This document shows, piece after piece, positions 29,601 through 53,409 of a stretch of DNA of 64,000 nucleotides (the stretch's first letter is position 1; the number at the start of each line of letters is the position of its first letter). Below the pieces are notes generated by a model, which worked only from the letters and a program-made list of their open reading frames with translations, made no database searches and was not told where the DNA came from. This DNA comes from Tomocerus qinae (taxonomy: Eukaryota; Arthropoda; Collembola; Entomobryomorpha; Tomoceridae). The translations under genes and the position numbers were made by a program. The stretch spans positions 15,656,513 to 15,720,512 of the forward strand of contig CM034547.1 in assembly GCA_020055645.1 (NCBI GenBank), written 5' to 3'.

Positions 29601-32499
29601 AGGAGTGAGTATGAAAAAATATCGAGCCATGAGATCAATATAATATTCATGTTGTAACATTTGCGTCTGTTTTCCACGTAAATGGCTGTATGATACAAAG
29701 GTATCGAGAGGAGTGTGCCGGGAGTAAAGAAGACCTCCCTGGAGAGTTAAAACAAATAAGGGAAAAACGCACTATATTCTTATAAGACCCGTTTTTAGAG
29801 ATACATAATTTGTATCCTTCTTTCTTTGATATTTTTTATGATGGTTACCAAACAGGATCTCTCATTGCTTACCTAAATAGCGTATTCATAATTTATGCTG
29901 TGGCTTCTGCTTACTACTGACAACATAAGTTCCCAGTACACACCTATATCTACCTCCCTCTCGAAATATACCTACTTATCTTTTGAAATTTTAATTGGCA
30001 ATGTTTATCAAAACATTCTCATTCTTTTAGAACTAACAATCTTGTACAGAATTACTAACTTTTTAATAATCATTATTTCCACCTCCACCCATCAGTTAGT
30101 TGCTTAAATAAATGAATAATGTACAAACAAAGTTTTTGAAGTAATATTAAGCGAAAACGTATTGATTTGTTGGAGGAAGCAGTTATCTGTTTGTGAATTG
30201 TGAGAAATAATTCATTTTATGCTAATTTAATTTACATGACACAAAGAGAAGCAAACAAAGAATGTGGGTATGGCGGTGTGTACTTACTTCAAATATTCAA
30301 AGAGATTTGTGCAAACAATGATGAAGGTATCACGAACCGACATGAAAGATAAAGAATTAATGGCTGTTGTGGTTTCTCCGAGCTATTTTATTATAAACAA
30401 GAAAGTTGCAAAAGAAGGAATGTAGGAAATAATATCAAAACTTTTGAGTTCTCATCTTATACTTTTTGGGAGTAATGGAAATCTCCTTTTATGCATGTTG
30501 AATGTTGTGTCTGAGTCTGAATGGGAATTGAACTTATTTTTTTTCTTGGATGCGCTTACTACTATAAAAAGTATCGAGCAAGTAAGGATAAATATAAAAT
30601 AAGCCACGAGCAATGGGAGCCAACTCAGTACACCTGCCATTCTGTATTGTACTTTTTTGACTGTTGAAAGATTCTCCTCTCTCTCTCGTAGCTTTAACAG
30701 ACGTGGCATTCCACATAAACTAAAAACAACGCAAAAAGAGCTACAAAAATCTATGATTGATGATCGCACTTATTACGCTTCTTATACGAAGCAAAAAAAA
30801 ATTAGTTTTTATAAATATAGCTTTATGTGTGGGAAGGTTATAGGGATATGTATAGTATAATAATAGGGAATTGGATACTTTTCATGGTGGATTAGTCATG
30901 GTAGAGTTTCATTTAAACAAACAATAATATGTCGTATCTGTAGGGTCTGAACAGAAGAAGAATACATTGACCTCAGCAGCCCCAATACGGCCGCAGAGTT
31001 CAATAGAGTATTTTTTATTTGGATTCTATGCTAATCTCTCAAAGTACATAAATGGACAAATCTAATTTAATAAACATGTACTAAGTGTGTATTACATATT
31101 CAAATTATTATGTCATTCTGTAAGGAGGGAAAGCAAGTTTTCTGTGACATGCTGGTTGATAATGTTATCTATACGATGTCATAAAGTTTGTATAGAAATT
31201 GAATGAATGAATTTGTCTCGAGTATACTTCAAAGAAAAGAGATTGGTAGAGATTTTAATCGTGTGTTGGTATTTTCTCTTTATGACCCACACGTGTCTTA
31301 TCGATTAAATGTGTCATCCAAGGAAATTGATGGCATACTTGAAACGAGATTTTTTGTGTGGTAAATGGAGTGATATTGCAAAAGATCGCAATCTGTAAAC
31401 TTAGCTCTAAGGTTAATCCTTTGTTTAGCTTAAGATACGAACGGAAATTGCCTGAAATGTTTTTGTAGTGGAGAATCGGAAAATCTAATTATTTTTATTT
31501 GCTATTTCTAGTGCGGAGAGTGGGTGGGACAATCCTTTTCGACCTGATGGTGACCTGAGTAAAGAAGCAGACCAAATTGTTGAGTTGATTAAAGAAGGGA
31601 AGCCGATCAATGACGAAACTCTGCGAAGCAAAAGTCCCAGCGTTAACGAGACGATGAATTCCATCACGTTAACAAATAACCAACTTAATGTAAGACATGG
31701 TTCCCGGTGAGATTTGATAGCTTAATCTACTCATCTGATTATCAATAGAAACTCACTAAAAACGACATCTTATCTACCAGTTACAGTCAATGAGTCATTT
31801 ATGCCGATAAATGTTTGTAAATCACTTGTGCACCCTATTTAATAAAAAATTCTTTGCGTTTATGACACGAATAAGTATTTCTGAACTATTTTTTTAAAAC
31901 TGATTGCGGAACATGAATAGTTTTGTTGCACCATAAAATTAACCGTTTTATTTTTATTGTCAAATTATTAAATTACGATACGTAGTTTTCAGATTTGTTT
32001 ACGGAAATTGATATTTTATTATTAATACATTTTAAGTTGTATGAAAGATAAACTTTGTGTGCCATAAACCAGTATCGGTTTACATGACTCAGAATAATCC
32101 AAAATTCATATCCATGTATTTATGTATATGATTTTTGAACAAGTCAAGTCTTACGAGAGAGTCGTTTTAAGTGATTCAATCTATTATTTTCCATGAGTAA
32201 AGTAAGCCATCAAAATGATTGTAATTTCGTTCATGCAAAATAGTAAATTAACAATAAAATTACTAATAAAGTACTCACAAGGCTATTAACGATGCTGGAG
32301 GGAGTAAACTAAGATATTAATAAATGACCACTTTGTATTTTAGGCATCGCCAAAAGGGAAGGGTGCGAACGGGTCGACCTCGAACGGTGGAGGTGGACCG
32401 GTGGAGGTTCAACATGGAGTAGTCGCTCCAGCCGCCCAAGCTGGCCAAGTTGAGCACATCGTCCTGAAGAAAAAGAAAGGCTGCTGTGTTATCCAATAG
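5658..32499 (+). CDS. CaaX-terminated small hydrophilic protein (split gene, 174 aa)
   Basis: Coding exons are 5658-5665, 5937-6119, 31512-31689 and 32344-32499. The sum is 525 nt, or 174 codons plus stop, and all junction phases agree. The first exon is only ATGTCGGA (M-S-E) followed by donor GTGAGT. Exon 2 is Ser/Pro/Arg-rich, then acidic (SPESDILDLDLSN). Exon 3 carries what looks like the conserved core, with WDNPFRPDG followed by LSKEADQIVELIKEGKPI. Exon 4 is a Gly/Pro/Gln linker ending LKKKKGCCVIQ. The terminal CVIQ fits a CaaX prenylation box. The adjacent Cys could be palmitoylated and the four Lys would favour the inner plasma membrane, so I infer a lipid-anchored peripheral membrane protein. 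There is no signal peptide, membrane helix or recognisable enzymatic domain. I recall similar WDNPFRP/EAD/LIK cores in uncharacterised arthropod proteins but cannot name the family. A poly(A) signal follows 73 nt after the stop. Confidence 0.8.
5937..6119 (+). other. Coding exon 2 of the CaaX gene
   Basis: The acceptor has a pyrimidine tract (ttttttatttgcag) and the donor is ATGAG|GTTTGC. The open frame runs through the whole exon: a Gly/Ser/Arg/Pro-rich start, then VTFFESEKPL, an acidic patch and a Ser/Thr/Pro stretch up to NRQM. It ends in phase 2 (AG), and T of the next exon completes Ser. Confidence 0.75.
14998..15519 (+). other. Longest open frame in the giant intron, not recognised
   Basis: A 173-codon open frame starts from a non-ATG codon (first internal ATG at 15051) in a local G+C-rich patch. 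The translation is rich in Leu, Ser and Cys, without domain signature, and does not look strongly coding. A strong donor (ACAGA|GTAAGTAT) at about 15099 interrupts it. In another frame, ATGATTCCCACGACAGA would join exon 3 of the CaaX gene in phase (M-I-P-T-T). The patch may be another promoter/first exon, or nothing. Confidence 0.15.
21735..21892 (-). other. Unassigned open exon-like segment, minus strand
   Basis: After a TATCAG acceptor-like site, a frame of 51 codons (RRVTNEDIKNNVDTVTKATQ and onward to INSTRS) ends at TGA. Composition looks protein-like. There is no ATG that would make it a stand-alone gene, and no partner exon was identified. It lies just upstream of the alternative first exon on the other strand, so it may instead be a conserved promoter or UTR segment. 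I do not recognise the protein. Confidence 0.2.
22151..22245 (+). CDS. Alternative first coding exon of the CaaX gene
   Basis: ATG (A at -3, aataATG) opens a frame MPSMAVSHGGILYYVVKVPK continuing NDLDQSPSEIK, and ends at AAAAG|GTTTGA. This is the same donor type as exon 2 (ATGAG|GTTTGC) and the same phase 2, so T of exon 3 completes AGT (Ser). The product would be an isoform of 142 aa (95+178+156 nt) with a new N-terminus and the same core and CaaX tail. If splicing fails, the frame reads on nine codons to a stop, typical of a real exon boundary. The 500 bp before it are unusually G+C-rich for this intron, which would suit a separate promoter. Transcript evidence is lacking, but coding-like composition, start context, donor and phase all agree. 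Confidence 0.6.
27164..27395 (-). other. Candidate terminal exon of an unidentified nested gene
   Basis: A pyrimidine-rich acceptor (ccttaaactttatag) is followed by one base and then 76 open codons to TGA. The translation is Ser/Asp-rich, including SSSTSDSDHFFSPDHYETLF, and then Thr/Phe-rich, ending IFRASS. Local G+C is higher than in surrounding intron. The opposite strand also has a 53-codon ORF (27229, MSALLSRIVF start), so strand is not certain. No domain is recognised and no upstream exon was found, so it could be a gene nested antisense in the 25-kb intron or a decayed gene. Confidence 0.3.
28920..29150 (-). other. Candidate terminal exon of an unidentified nested gene
   Basis: The acceptor ctatttacttgtcatgccag is followed in phase 0 by 76 open codons ending TAG. 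The first part (RDLWLLDFIINPHI, then VHLRQIDMWRPLMNGERSNF) is balanced in composition and G+C-richer than the surroundings. The last third is AT-rich and may be read-through. I do not recognise it. It cannot be joined in phase with 27164-27395 using any strong donor that I can see, so both may belong to different or degenerate genes. Confidence 0.3.
31512..31689 (+). other. Coding exon 3 of the CaaX gene (conserved core)
   Basis: The acceptor is gctatttctag and the donor GTAAGA. It encodes SAESGWDNPFRPDGDLSKEA followed by DQIVELIKEGKPI and a Ser/Thr/Asn-rich tail. The charged, helix-prone block looks like the conserved part of the protein. It is in a constant exon shared by both proposed isoforms. 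Confidence 0.8.
32344..32499 (+). other. Coding exon 4 of the CaaX gene, with CVIQ terminus
   Basis: The acceptor is tttgtattttag. It is a GC-richer exon encoding a Gly/Ser/Asn linker, a Val/Ala/Gln segment, then VEHIVLKKKKGCCVIQ and TAG. Four Lys followed by two Cys and a C-terminal CVIQ is a classical dual-lipidation layout (known rule for CaaX proteins). Gln at the last position usually favours farnesylation; this is inference only. Confidence 0.8.
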
Positions 32500-35400
32500 G
32501 CTATATAATTACGATGTAATAATTAGAATCGACTAATTAAGTGTGCGTAAATAATTGTACTACAAATATATAATAAAAACAATTACTAGATACGATACAG
32601 AAACTACTACGTACACGTACATTTAGGTAACTACATACATACATAGAGTTTAATTACCTACGCAAGAAAATGTACAGTAATTAATATAAATGTGCGTCTG
32701 TACGTACATGATCTACCTACGCAGTTGTGTTGTGTACTGTATGACTGGGTACGTCGGTATTGGATGTCTGTCAAGCGAAACGACTGCCGAGTGATTGGAA
32801 ATTCTTCTTTGGCATTTACAGGAACAAGCAAAAATGATTTGTCAAGACAGCTTTATTGCTAGAAAAGTTCTCTTCAACTCAAGTTGACCATCTGTAGTAG
32901 CAAAGTGTGCAAGAGCCAATTGTTACTTTATGTTAGCTGGTACTGGATTGATTGGTACTATTCTGGTTCTGACTTATGTATAGTGTTTACTACAATTGGT
33001 AGCTGCAGATATAAATATACATCCTAATAATTGTAACCTTATATTTCTGTATTACAATCCGTAGTTTCCTGATTTTTACTCTGTAATTAGCCATTTGTAA
33101 ACTACCTTATCTTGGGATTTGTATTCGTATAACTGTACTATTGCAAAAGGCAACTACTCTTTATATAGAACTTTTTGTAGAGAAGTCTGCATGTGGACTG
33201 AAATGTGAATGACTAAGTCAAGCTATTTAATTGTAAAACTAATCTAATTACACATAGACATCTAGGTGGCTAATGATAATATGTAACTAAACAAACTACA
33301 GATACCTTACCTTTACTTGCTAACATGGTTGGAATTACTAATAATGTAAATCATAGGAATACAATTACATACTTAACCTAGTATCGTGCTTCTGTTAGCC
33401 TGTAATGATGTATTCTATTGTACCACTGGATAAAGTTATTACTATCTACCTAAAAATGGTAGTTGATCTAATTCGAAAGTTAAAATCGTTACTGTACGAA
33501 TTTAAGGACATCTAACCAAAAATCTTACGTGTTTAAAAGTATATACATAAAACAAAGTACATACAGGTAGGAAATAAGCCTAGGTAAACATAATTGTAAT
33601 GAAACAACTCTCTGTTTACGTGTTGTTGTAGCCCAGAAATGGCAGCTCTGTTAAATGAATAAGTCCACTCTATAAATATTATAAATATAACTCTGTAGAA
33701 TTAGACTTTGAGCATAGCTTATGTAGGGCTACTTATGTTTACTAATATGTACTTTGTTTCAAACTATTTGGAATGACTATCTTTGTCTATATTCGTAATG
33801 AAGGCGGCTGAGTTGGATTGGAATAGCGGAAGACTAGTAATCTACATAAATTAAACTAATTAGTAAACTAACAAATGTTTGTAATGTACATGTGTGAAGA
33901 TAAGTAGTTAGGCTAGGCATATTGATTGTGCTGTCTGCTGCATTTCAATTTGGAGATTACTTTTACTACTAATGCTACTAATTTAAAATCTTCTTACGTG
34001 TACTACTGCTATAAATGCTGTTGGATTTTGTTAATTGAACCTTATATGATTAAAAAAGTAAATGTAAAAGTTTTATGTGAGACTGAAATTACTTCTATAT
34101 ATAATACAATAGACATCAATGCACGATGACTACTATTATCACATTAGCCCACTCCCTAATGATGCTTTATCTCAACCTTTAAGTTATTACTATATAACCA
34201 CTTTGCCTAGCTTCTATGTTTCCACAAAAGAAGTAGGCACTATCTATTCTGTTGACCTATTCAAAAAAACTACATTTTTAATCCTTTCGCTGTCTGGTTA
34301 CATCACAACACAACTACTCCATATTCAGCAGAAACTTTTTCTTGAGACAGAACATCACAACAAACAGTTATTGTTTTATGCACATTATAAGTACATCCCA
34401 AAAATGCATTACATATTATTATTTCCAATAAATTCTGAATCTATATAATAGAGTTCAAACAGTTGGGAATTCAAGGTGCTGTTAAATACTTTTGTTTGTT
34501 CGTATAATCTAGCTTTTCTTTATTTTACTAAGAATAATAGCCAAAATATTTATTTACTACCCTCCCTTAATGAATTTCCGATATAAAGTCCTATGTTTCT
34601 GACAATGTAGCAGTACAGTGGATTGTAGAGTATTAGTAATGTTGCATTATGCAGAAATTGAATTCATGATGGAATTAAGAAAATGATAAATTATGACAGA
34701 GTAGTATTTCCAAGTGTGCTACTGGTATATATTGTTATTACGTCACTGTATACTAACCCAGTAGCTAGTAACATGCATGTGAGTAAGTTTATCTATATCT
34801 TGGATCGACTAAAGTTAATAATATGTAAATTTTGAGCAAGGAATTCCCTCAAATGAGAAGGTATGTAATAAATGATACTACTGTACTGCTATATACATGT
34901 TGCATAGCGAGCATTTAGCTTAAGTGATGTTTTATATTGTATTACGGAATCTTATATGAGAAGAAAGTGGAACTTGTACTACTAGGAGGAAATAAAGGTT
35001 AGCTAAGTACCTACTGAGGATTATTAACTGACATAATATTATCTATATTAGGTAGATTATGCTATTAGCCATGGTTATTGATGTTTTAGACATGTAGATA
35101 TCCATAGTATACTAATGATAATAAGAAAGTGAAACACAAACATATACTCGTACGGCTTACCACCAAATGTTGTAAAAAGTTACCTTTAAAATCCGAAATA
35201 TACTACTTCTACATATATGTACTGGTACTAGAATAGGTGTAAAAATCGATAGGCATCTTATTGGTGGTCGTGGTGGTATTCATCGTGTCGTCTTATTCAA
35301 TATAAATCTAAGATCTGCAAATAAATGTGTAATTTATTGCCAGAATTTAAATTTTGACTAAATTACGTACTACATTACGAGTACGTGTGTAGAGATACCT

Positions 35401-36430
35401 TCGATTGTGTAGTCTATTGTTTAGTTGAGACAAATCCTAAGCTGGCTTTTAAATTATTTGTGTTAGATAGTCAACCACTTTTAACTGATTTACAAGAGTT
35501 TAACATTACGTTATGATTAAGATACTTGGTTTGAAAATGGCAAAGATGAAAATGCTGTGATGTTGATTTTGTTGCAGTTTGTTTGTTGTCGATGTCTGTA
35601 GTTGTATTAGCTTTTATTTTCTGACAACAGGTTACATGAAAATTCACTTCAAATGTGTACTACTTTATTATGTAATCCAAATCTGATGCTATCCGTACTC
35701 TGTTCTGTATACTGCTATATACAATAAATATATATTATGTCCTATTAAAATGGTATACTGTGTGCACTACATTAAAGTACCTTCCCACGGATTTGTGCAG
35801 GTGGAAAACGACCTAATTTAGTGTATGCAAACGGAATAAACCAACTTCTTGGGTTAAAATACGTGCCTATTCACTCTTACCAATTTACTCTTATTTTTCA
35901 TATTAATATTAAGTTAATGATTGCATTTCATAATATATTAGTCCAAACTGTGGGGAAGGGACATCAATCTTTATTAGCCTTGTCATTTATGATTGTCATT
36001 ATCATTCAGTTAGCTGTATTGATTTGCTACTATTTTCTCAACTACTCTTCCATTTCTTTCTACTTTGACTTTTTGCGATTTGAATTTTGATAATTTTTGA
36101 AGTTCCTAAGGAAATCTTCATTCTACAAATTATTGATTTCCTATAACTAAACAGATAGTACTCCAAAGAACCTAGAATACAGAAGGAAAGGTAAATAATC
36201 ATATTTTGTGGGTTGATAATACTCTAGTTCAGTTAGTTCAGTGAGTTTCCTTCGAGAGGATAAAAATATGACAGGGTTTTACTTGTACTAACCTTGACAG
36301 GATACTTATGTATAACTTGAAAATTACAAGCTTTTATCGAACATATTGCAGTTAAACCGCACATACTGTAAATAGCAAAGCAAACTGATATTATATTCAG
36401 CAAAGCAAAAACCTATTGTCGGATCTCATC
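32500..36430. other. 3' UTR and intergenic DNA between the CaaX and F-box genes
   Basis: About 3.9 kb of AT-rich DNA with several AATAAA hexamers and short open frames of low complexity. I see no coding exon, RNA gene or mobile element. The leading part is presumably 3' UTR of the CaaX gene; the last few hundred bases should include the F-box gene promoter. Confidence 0.6.
32572..32577 (+). terminator. Poly(A) signal AATAAA downstream of the CaaX gene
   Basis: This is the first perfect AATAAA after the stop codon at 32499, 73 nt downstream. Further hexamers occur later (for example near 35725), so longer 3' UTRs are possible. Confidence 0.5.
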
Positions 36431-38072
36431 ATGTCCACTGAAAAAGTGGTAAAACCAGAAAAATTATTCCATCGGGTCCGTAATAGGATTACTCTTAAAA
36501 CTTAATTATAATGTTAGACGCTTCTAAAGTAGTAAACATTACGACATATAATAATTTGATTTTCTTATGCATTTTAAATAGGAAAATGCATTGCCTAAAC
36601 TTCCATCGGCGATCTTTGAGCAAATTCTCCAATTTCTAAAGAACAAAGATCTGATGAGCTGTCGGTTGGTTTGCTATAAATGGCTGTGCATCATAGATGT
36701 CCAAGTTGGGTTGGGATTAAAACTCGATCGAAAGAATAAAGCAAACGTTTTCGCCTCGCAGCTAATTCGATCGTGTAGATCGCTGAAAATTTACAAAAGT
36801 GCCGGCCTATTGAATTGGTACGTATGCTTCTTTAGCCCATGGAACTTGAAATCGGTTGAGGTTCTTGAAAATATTCGTTGCGACAATTGGCAGCTCCTAC
36901 TGACTCAATGCAAAGGAATTCAATTCCTAACGGTTGCGACTTATGTATATCAGTATAATAAAAGCCAGAAAATCTTCTCGAAAAAGGAAAACAATTTCGA
37001 CTTTGCGTCCAAAATCACAGAAAAAATTGATCATTGCTCTTTAAAGAGACTATTCTTTAAAGATGTCTTTGGAAGGGGAATAGCCGATTATAGGTCAGTG
37101 GCCAATATGCTGGATACGATTGGGATTGCCCCACAGTTACGGCAAATTATAATTACTTCACGTAGTGCCACTGTCACTATTTCAGGTGATGAAGTTATAT
37201 TGAAAAATGCAACTTTGTCATTGATGCAGCGTAATCCAGGAATTAACAGTTTTGGATTCATATCATTTAATACATCGTTTCAAGAGATGAATTTGTGGGA
37301 CAAATTTCTCGAAGTAGATCGTTCTTGCTTAGCACAAATTAGCAAAACGAGTAATGGTTGGATGGAAGTTTATAATAGAATGCCAAGTATTGACACTTTA
37401 TTTTGCGTGATCTTCAGTGATGAAAGTTGGATTGCATTTAGCATTCTGATTGCCAATATCATGAGAGAGTCCAGGAATTTAAAAACATTATTTCTGACAG
37501 TTGGTTCGTTTTTGTTGGACCCTTGGGTACTGAATTGCAATCAAATACTTCAAGGTTTGCTAAACCTGAGAGAATTATCCTTGCGCAATGACTACAATTA
37601 TCCATCAAGTCCTGCCCTTGAAAATTTGAATTTACTCTCCAATTGCAATATACTCCTTGAGTATCTAGATATTTCACTGCAACTGACCGAAGAGAATTTA
37701 ACAACGATCTTGGAAATCCCGAAGCTAGCAGAGCTGCACATTCGACTTCAATATTCTGCTGCAGCGTTTAAGGAGCAACATTCTGTAAAAATCCTAAATC
37801 ATCCTAAGCTGAAGCTTATCTTTTGGCAAAAAGAGTTTCAAGAAAAATGGAATCAGTTTAACAAAGACGATCGCAATTGGGAAAATGTGAAAATGAAACC
37901 AAAAAAGGTCTTGAAAATCAAATTTGTTAGGATGCCATTTGTATTGGCCACAGATGATGGAATGTTCCCTGAAAAATTGTGGAAAAAGAAATTTGCTCCT
38001 ACATTTGCTCTTTTTAACAAGGAAAGAATTTCAGATAGTGACAGGGCTAAAATTCAAGAAGATTATCAATAA
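36431..38072 (+). CDS. F-box protein with leucine-rich C-terminal region (502 aa)
   Basis: Exons are 36431-36448 (MSTEKV, donor GTG|GTAAAA) and 36582-38072 (acceptor ttaaatag, ENALPKLPSAIFEQ start), both in phase 0, with a 133-bp intron. Residues about 9-45 form an F-box: LPKLPSAIFEQILQFLKN, then KDLMSCRLVCYKWL with the expected Leu-Pro and the CRLVCYKW end. F-boxes bind Skp1 and make the protein a substrate receptor of an SCF (Skp1-Cullin-F-box) ubiquitin ligase. The rest has irregular leucine-rich segments (LKTLFLTVGSFLL, LLNLRELSLR, LLEYLDISLQ, IPKLAELHIRL) that fit an LRR-type substrate-binding fold, followed by a basic tail. The substrate is unknown. Such F-box/LRR proteins occur in large families in springtails (recollection). 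The annotated second-exon open frame alone lacks an ATG, which is why the short first exon is needed. Confidence 0.85.
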
Positions 38073-40708
38073 GACCATTATGAAATACATGCTTAATGCT
38101 TATTACAAGGCATCTATATCTATATCCAGATTCCAGATATTATGTAATTGAACAATTTGAATAGAAGGTGTAAGCCAGCTTTGCAAAATTAAAATAATTA
38201 GCATAAATAAGTATGACGCAGCATAGGAAGAAAAGTGGAATGAGTTTTGATTGACAATGTAAGATATTAAGGAAATTTATTTCACACAGCATTTTAGAAT
38301 AAACTGAATTTGTTGACATACATTAATAGCCTGGTCATGTGAGCTGTAAGTTCTTTCTTTAGCTTTCACCACTTTCACTGGAATTTACATATAAAGAATA
38401 AATGTTCAACAATGGTAAGGTGTACACATAATTTTAGAGTCTACTACAAGGTACATCTATTATGCTAATTGAAATAGTGAAATGTATTTTATTATGTGAA
38501 CTATGGTTGATTAACCATGAAGGAGCAAGGACGTCACAACGCAGATTTGACAATCAGATTTCAGATAGTAAAGGCGGAACACAAAGCAACTGGACGAATG
38601 GACATTGACAGTGAAACACACAGTTGACAACCACGATTGGGTTTCCCTTTATGCTACTCCTAAAACTTATCCAGAAAGTACATTAATATAACGCATTTAG
38701 TATATAAGATTAAAATTTCAATAACACGATCGACTCTTTTTAATTAGTAATTCACGGTAAGAATCGCCATCGTATACTAAATCTAAGACATGCATACATT
38801 TTGCCAACAAGTATCTTAACTTTTACTGCCTAAAGTTAGTAGCTACAATTAATGGGCTATGCTAAGAAACTAATGCGCGTTTCAAGGGACATTTTTGATT
38901 TTAAAAGTTTTCTATCCGTATTAGCAGATATATAATAAATGATATTATAATAGTAAACCAAATGTTTAAACGCACTTACTGTGGTTCTACTATCAATGCT
39001 TACATATAATAATATTGTGTTAGTTAAAAATGTTCGTATTTAAATATTCCAAATGCATACGTGAATAAACTCCCAGTATTCAATTGCTGATGGTATTTCA
39101 AACATTAACTAGACTAACAACAGTAATGAGTAGACAACCCGTGCTTGCAAAAAAGAATCTGTTTTTCTTAGATTCCATCACATTTGCACTACAGAAAAAA
39201 ATTCCCATTATTACGCTCTAAAATTAAAACAATAGAAAATTTAAACTTTACCAATTTACAGGTAGATTGACTGGCTTTAAAAATTCTACCTGGCTAATAT
39301 TTTGTATTTTGTATTATAGCGAAGGTAATGTACGTTTCTGTGTGCTTTACATTGAGTCCGTCTTTCAACACTTGTTAACATTATTGTTTGGAAACCTTTT
39401 GATTAAACGGTATTATTGAAATCAGTAGAAATTAAAGTTTTAGGGATTGGATTGCTAAGCTATTGCGAATGAATCTAATATACTAAACAATAATTTGAGA
39501 TAAAAGATAGAGGAAAAATGTCAGATTTGGATGCGACTCTGGATGAGAATTTCTCATACAATATACAATGAGTTTCATTAAACTTTTACAATATAATTAA
39601 CTTAAGTTAATTAACTTAGCCTCTACTTGATAAAACCTAATAAATGAGCTAGCATTTGTAAGTGTTGTCGATGGTGAGGTTGAATGGTAGTTTGATGATC
39701 ATTGTTTATATCGTAATATATATAATATAATTATAACGTATCTGTATCTCTTTGAATGTTGAAAATGTAGTTTTTGTATTGTGTACACATCTTGTGTTTG
39801 TGTGTGTACGGGATGTGCAGTTGATTTTTTAGTACTGACGAGAAAATGCAATAATATTATTATGGGTTATATTCTAAGCTATGTGTGAATACGGTTAGTA
39901 AAGTTGTCTAACTAATCTATTAACTACGTACTAATTAATTAACATCTTAACATGGTATTATTATTGTAAATATTGTATACAGTACGGACTATAAATACAA
40001 TTGAATCTAGTTATACTGTTACTTATAAAGCTACTTATTTAAAATGACTCTTTTATCTGCTTTCTCAGTTCACGTGTTTTCAGTTATCCGCAGAACGAGT
40101 AGAGTTAAGTACTTACACATACATTGTCTGTTAATTAATCTGGTATATAGTAATTAAGGTACACACATCATGATTACAAATACAGGTAGGATTCGTTGAA
40201 GAATATAATAGATATACGGTACAGTCAAATTCAATGCCAGGAGACGACACAATAATTTTGTGTTGTAGTATGACATGATATTATTATATTTCTCTATACG
40301 ATAACAGTTACAATTGAGAATTTTATGTTGTTGGTTTAGATAATATCTTATTAGTAGTAATAATATGTAATAAAATCTTCCACTCCGTCTTGGATTAACT
40401 TGTGCAGGTGTACGTTGTTGTGTGTGCTTTATGTAGTAGTAGTAGTATGTGCCATTTCAATAGTTATACTAAGTATAACCATATCATAACACGATTTCTA
40501 ACTATACGTTTAAATAACACAAGACAACTTATCATGATTAACCTAGTTTTGAGTAAAAGTAACAATACATAATAGTAGACTATCGTAAGACATTTATGGT
40601 TTCATTATGGTAGTGAAATGGTTGGTAAAGGTACACAATCAATACTAGTAATAATGATAATAATATTTCATGTACAGATATATTATTAATATATTAGTAG
40701 ATATCATA
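38073..40708. other. Tail-to-tail intergenic region between F-box gene and neurocalcin
   Basis: The two genes converge here. The sequence is very AT-rich, with no coding frame or RNA gene visible. It should contain both 3' UTRs. A short (TAG)n run lies near 40434-40446. Confidence 0.6.
38298..38303 (+). terminator. Poly(A) signal AATAAA after the F-box gene
   Basis: This perfect hexamer lies 226 nt past the stop codon. Another candidate lies at about 38396 (gaataaatg). Confidence 0.4.

Positions 40709-53409
<12,701 letters not shown>

Larger units (their letters stand above)
6120..31511 (+). other. Giant intron 2 of the CaaX gene (25.4 kb)
   Basis: This is the interval between coding exons 2 and 3. 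Most of it is AT-rich sequence without coding signal. Inside it I list separately an alternative first exon (22151-22245) and minus-strand exon-like segments at 21735-21892, 27164-27395 and 28920-29150. Regions of locally higher G+C lie near 14940-15450, 21650-22250, 27160-27390 and 29040-29160. I saw no transposon coding sequence, tRNA or rRNA here. Confidence 0.7.
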
